Positions 61,752 to 64,000 of a stretch of 64,000 nt of DNA are shown piece by piece. Source of the stretch: Nocardioides abyssi (GTDB lineage: Bacteria; Actinomycetota; Actinomycetes; Propionibacteriales; Nocardioidaceae); NCBI RefSeq assembly GCF_030412915.1, contig NZ_JAUHJR010000005.1, forward strand, positions 1-64,000, given 5' to 3'. Each line of letters opens with the position of its first letter. The first letter of the stretch is position 1. Below the pieces are notes generated by a model. It was not told the DNA's origin and made no database searches. It worked only from the letters and a program-made list of their open reading frames with translations. Made by a program: the position numbers and the translations under genes.

Positions 61752-62969
61752 CTAACCGGAACGCAGCAACCGGGCGAGCACCTCGGCGAGGTCGCCCCGC
61801 GGCTCCACGACGACGGGGTCGTCGGCGTCCAGGCCCAGCCAGCCGGCCAGCCGGCGGAGCTCGACCACCAGCTCCGGCGCCGTCTCCGGCGGCGCGTCGG
61901 GCTCGGCGTACGCGCCCTTGACGAGGAGCCGGCCGGTGGCCCGGTCGGCCTTGAGGTCGACCCGCCCCACCAGCCGGTCCCCCAGCAGGAACGGCAGCAC
62001 GTAGTAGCCGTGCACCCGCTTGTGGGCCGGCACGTAGATCTCGATGCGGTAGCGGAACCCGAAGATCCGCTCGGTGCGCTCGCGCTCCCACACGACCGGG
62101 TCGAAGGGGCTCAGCAGCGCCCGGGCGTCGACGCGGCGGGGGCGGCGAGCGTCGCGGTGGAGGTACGCCGGGCGGTCCCACCCCTCGACCCGGGCCCGCA
62201 GCAGCTCGCCGGCCTCCACCAGCTCCGCGACGGCGCGCCGGGTCTCCTCGACGCCCATCCGGTAGTAGTCGCGCAGGCACGGCGCCGTCGCCACCCCGTG
62301 GGACCGGGCCGCCCGCCGCACCAGCTCGCGCGCGGCCTCGTCCGGCGTGGGCGTCGGCGCGGCGAGCACCTCGGCCGGCAGCACCCGCTCGGGCAGGTCG
62401 TAGACCGGCTCGAACGACGGCGTCCGCGCCGCGATCGCCAGCTCCCCGGTCATGAACAGCTGGTCGAGCGCCTTGCGGGCGGCCGACCAGTTCCATCCCC
62501 AGTGCTCCTTGCTGCGCGGGGCGTCGTCGCCGAGCACCGGCTCGAGCGCCCGCGCGGTGCTGGCACCCCGGGCCCGCACCTCCGCGAGCACCTGGGCCAC
62601 CAGGTCCTCGGGCACGTCGCGCCACCACTTGCCCCGCAGCGCGCGGTACTCCTCCATCCGGTGCTGCATGTGCGGCCACAGCTCGACGGGCATGAAGGCC
62701 TGCACGTGCGCCCAGTACTCCACCACCCGCCGCGGACGCCGCTCGGCCGCCCGCTGCAACAGCCCCACGTCGTAGGGCCCCATCCGCGAGTACAACGGCA
62801 TCCGGTGCGCCCGCTCCAGCACGTTGACCGAGTCGACCTGCAGCACCCCGGTCCGCTCCAGCGTCCGGCTGAACGTCCGCATCGTCGGGACCGTGTGGCG
62901 CGGGTCGAGGAACCCCTGGGCCGCCAGCGCCACGCGGCGCGCCTGCGCGCGGGACAGCTGCTCGGTCAC
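61752..62969 (-). CDS. YcaQ/AlkZ-type DNA glycosylase (winged-helix, HTH_42)
   Basis: 405 residues. Tandem winged-helix DNA glycosylase of the HTH_42 family. The catalytic loop reads [20 protein letters not shown], with a QVD motif that matches the Q-x-D of the YcaQ (AlkX) branch rather than Q-x-Q of Streptomyces AlkZ. C-terminal landmarks are [21 protein letters not shown] and [29 protein letters not shown]. Such enzymes unhook interstrand cross-links and bulky N7-alkyl purines. GTG 62969 is the start; in-frame codons further upstream are repeats. Confidence 0.9.
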   Translation of the reverse strand: MTEQLSRAQARRVALAAQGFLDPRHTVPTMRTFSRTLERTGVLQVDSVNVLERAHRMPLYSRMGPYDVGLLQRAAERRPRRVVEYWAHVQAFMPVELWPHMQHRMEEYRALRGKWWRDVPEDLVAQVLAEVRARGASTARALEPVLGDDAPRSKEHWGWNWSAARKALDQLFMTGELAIAARTPSFEPVYDLPERVLPAEVLAAPTPTPDEAARELVRRAARSHGVATAPCLRDYYRMGVEETRRAVAELVEAGELLRARVEGWDRPAYLHRDARRPRRVDARALLSPFDPVVWERERTERIFGFRYRIEIYVPAHKRVHGYYVLPFLLGDRLVGRVDLKADRATGRLLVKGAYAEPDAPPETAPELVVELRRLAGWLGLDADDPVVVEPRGDLAEVLARLLRSG

Positions 62970-63694
62970 CTGCCCGAGGCTAGAGGGGCGCACCGACGGA
63001 CGGGAGACGGCGCGTCCTCGACTCCCCCGGCCGCCGCCGCGCCGGAGGCCGGCCGCGGACCCGGTACGCCGCGCGGGTCGGGGCCGGAGGCGGACGACGG
63101 GCGGGCAGGCCCGGTCGTGGATGGGTCTGGCGGGGCCGGAGCGAGGAACGAGCGGAGGCCCTGGTTGACCGGGCCTGCCCGTCCGGCGGGAGCCGCAGGC
63201 CCCGACCCCCACACCCGGCGTACCCCATCGCGGATCGGCCGCACCAGGCGCGGGGCCGACCGGGGCGGCCCTCGGCGCTGGAGGCAGAGCCGGGGGTGGG
63301 GGCCCGGTCGTGGTTGGGTCTGGCGGGCCGGAGCGAGGCACGAGCGCAGGCCTGGTAGACCGGGCCCCCGCCCCCGGCGGGAGCCGGAAGCGCCCCCGGC
63401 CGCCCCGGGCGGCACCGCGCACCCGCGCAGCCAGACCGCAGAGCGACGCGGGAGCCAACACCTTGCCCGCCGCAGGCGGAACCGCGTCCCCGAGGCCGCA
63501 GTCGACTCACGGGGTATCGTCGACGCTCGGTTTCGAGACAGGCGCTGCGCGCCTTCCTCAACCCACCGGCTGGCGCTCGCTGCTCGACCAGCGGTGGCGG
63601 CGCTCGCTGCTCGACCAGCGGTGGCGGGGTCTCGAGACGGTTCCTGGCGGAACCTCCTCAACCAACCGGAGGGACCGGCCGGGCGGGGGTGGGG
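62970..63694. repeat. 725-base gene-free region with structured repeats (copy C)
   Basis: No convincing gene is present. Unit 1 (63103-63180) and unit 2 (63298-63369) each have perfect inverted arms (14 and 12 bases, both containing CCCGGTC/GACCGGG) around a conserved 48-50-base core with GGGTCTGGCGGG and GAGG(A/C)ACGAGCG. Further on, GGCGCTCGCTGCTCGACC plus CAGCGGTGGC repeats twice in tandem (63572-63598, 63599-63625; 27-base unit). TTTCGAGAC at 63531 and TCTCGAGAC at 63630 belong to the same family as copies A and B. Confidence 0.75.
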
Positions 63695-64000
63695 CTAGGG
63701 CAGGTCGAGGAGCTTCTCGCGGACGGCGTACATGACCGCCTCCATGCGGGAGTGGAGCTGGAGCTTCTCGAGGATGTTGCGCACGTGGTTCTTGACGGTG
63801 TTCTCGGAGATGAACAGCTGCTTGGCGATCTCGCGGTTGTTCATGCCCTTGGCCACGAGCCGCAGCACCTCCAGCTCGCGCTCGGTGAGCCGCAGGCCGG
63901 GGACGTGCTCACGCTCGGGACGCGACATCTGCTTGAACTCGTCGATCAGCTTGACCGCCATCGAGGGGCTGATCAGCGACTGGCCGTCGGCGACGACGCG
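63695..64000 (-). CDS. LuxR-family response regulator, C-terminal part (partial)
   Basis: 101 residues are visible, running off the window edge at the N-terminal side. The C-terminal LuxR DNA-binding domain shows LTERELEVLRLVAKGMNNREIA and SENTVKNHVRNILEKL, preceded by SPSMAVKLIDEFKQM from the linker and the end of a receiver domain. It is a NarL/DevR-type regulator. Its partner kinase is not in view. Confidence 0.9.
   Translation of the reverse strand, partial: RVVADGQSLISPSMAVKLIDEFKQMSRPEREHVPGLRLTERELEVLRLVAKGMNNREIAKQLFISENTVKNHVRNILEKLQLHSRMEAVMYAVREKLLDLP

Noticed and set aside
62970-63461. N-terminal extension of the YcaQ-like gene into the repeat region
   Set aside because: The frame stays open but the peptide is repeat-derived (Pro/Arg/Gly) and unlike any glycosylase N-terminus; GTG 62969 gives normal length.
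63572-63625. Possible CRISPR-like repeat
   Set aside because: Two head-to-tail identical units without spacers and no cas gene; it is a tandem duplication in a dispersed repeat.

Overview
The window reads as chromosomal DNA of a very GC-rich actinobacterium, most likely Nocardioides or another Nocardioidaceae (inference). The supports are GTG starts in roughly half the genes, third codon positions that are almost always G or C, actinobacterial-only families (AdnAB, DUF3107, Rv3235 family, DUF5302, DUF6758, the Rv3210c-type ferritin-like protein) and intergenic repeats. I see no phage, plasmid, IS, CRISPR, rRNA or tRNA signal. About 58 protein genes fill the window, many joined by 4-base ATGA/GTGA overlaps.

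0-10.4 kb: a flavin monooxygenase, the DNA-break-processing helicase-nuclease pair AdnA/AdnB, a DJ-1/PfpI protein, and a K+(Na+)/H+ antiporter coupled to a small SPFH-like membrane protein. 10.4-18 kb: a NarL-type two-component pair, a reductase, a lipoprotein phosphoesterase, an acyltransferase and a large polytopic membrane protein. 18-29.5 kb: a housekeeping block that keeps the order of the M. tuberculosis Rv3201c-Rv3214 region (ATL repair protein, MoeZ, TetR, DUF3107, ferritin-like, RhlE, ParA-like, phosphoglycerate-mutase-like phosphatase), with a secreted serine protease, an L,D-transpeptidase, a PHP phosphoesterase and two zinc-ribbon proteins inserted. 29.5-36 kb: MFS and POT transporters, and MaoC and acyl-CoA dehydrogenase genes that share an upstream dyad.

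33.3-45.5 kb is the accessory, least explained part. It holds three sulfotransferase paralogues, each tightly followed by a different small gene. It also holds a five-gene minus-strand run: RCC1 propeller with dead cutinase, membrane-anchored endonuclease/phosphatase-fold protein, LicD-methyltransferase fusion, sulfotransferase, coiled-coil protein. A secreted phospholipase D-like protein and a lipoprotein lie beside it. I suggest, as inference only, that this is a cell-surface modification system for sulfation, phospho-transfer and methylation of an envelope polymer.

45.5-64 kb: a soluble MgtE-N/CBS protein, DUF1003, Mrp and TatB (order as in M. tuberculosis Rv1232c-Rv1224), cytochrome bd oxidase, a Tat-exported amidase, a Kelch-like lipoprotein, a universal stress protein with an amino-acid permease, LysM and Rv3235-family proteins, SecA, a YcaQ-type glycosylase and the start of a LuxR response regulator.

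Between genes there are unusual palindromes (15.5, 21.9, 24.5 and 42.4 kb) and a family of structured dispersed repeats (33.2, 58.6-58.75 and 63.1-63.6 kb). Many genes have a TANNNT hexamer 6-8 bases before the start codon and no Shine-Dalgarno, which points to leaderless transcripts.
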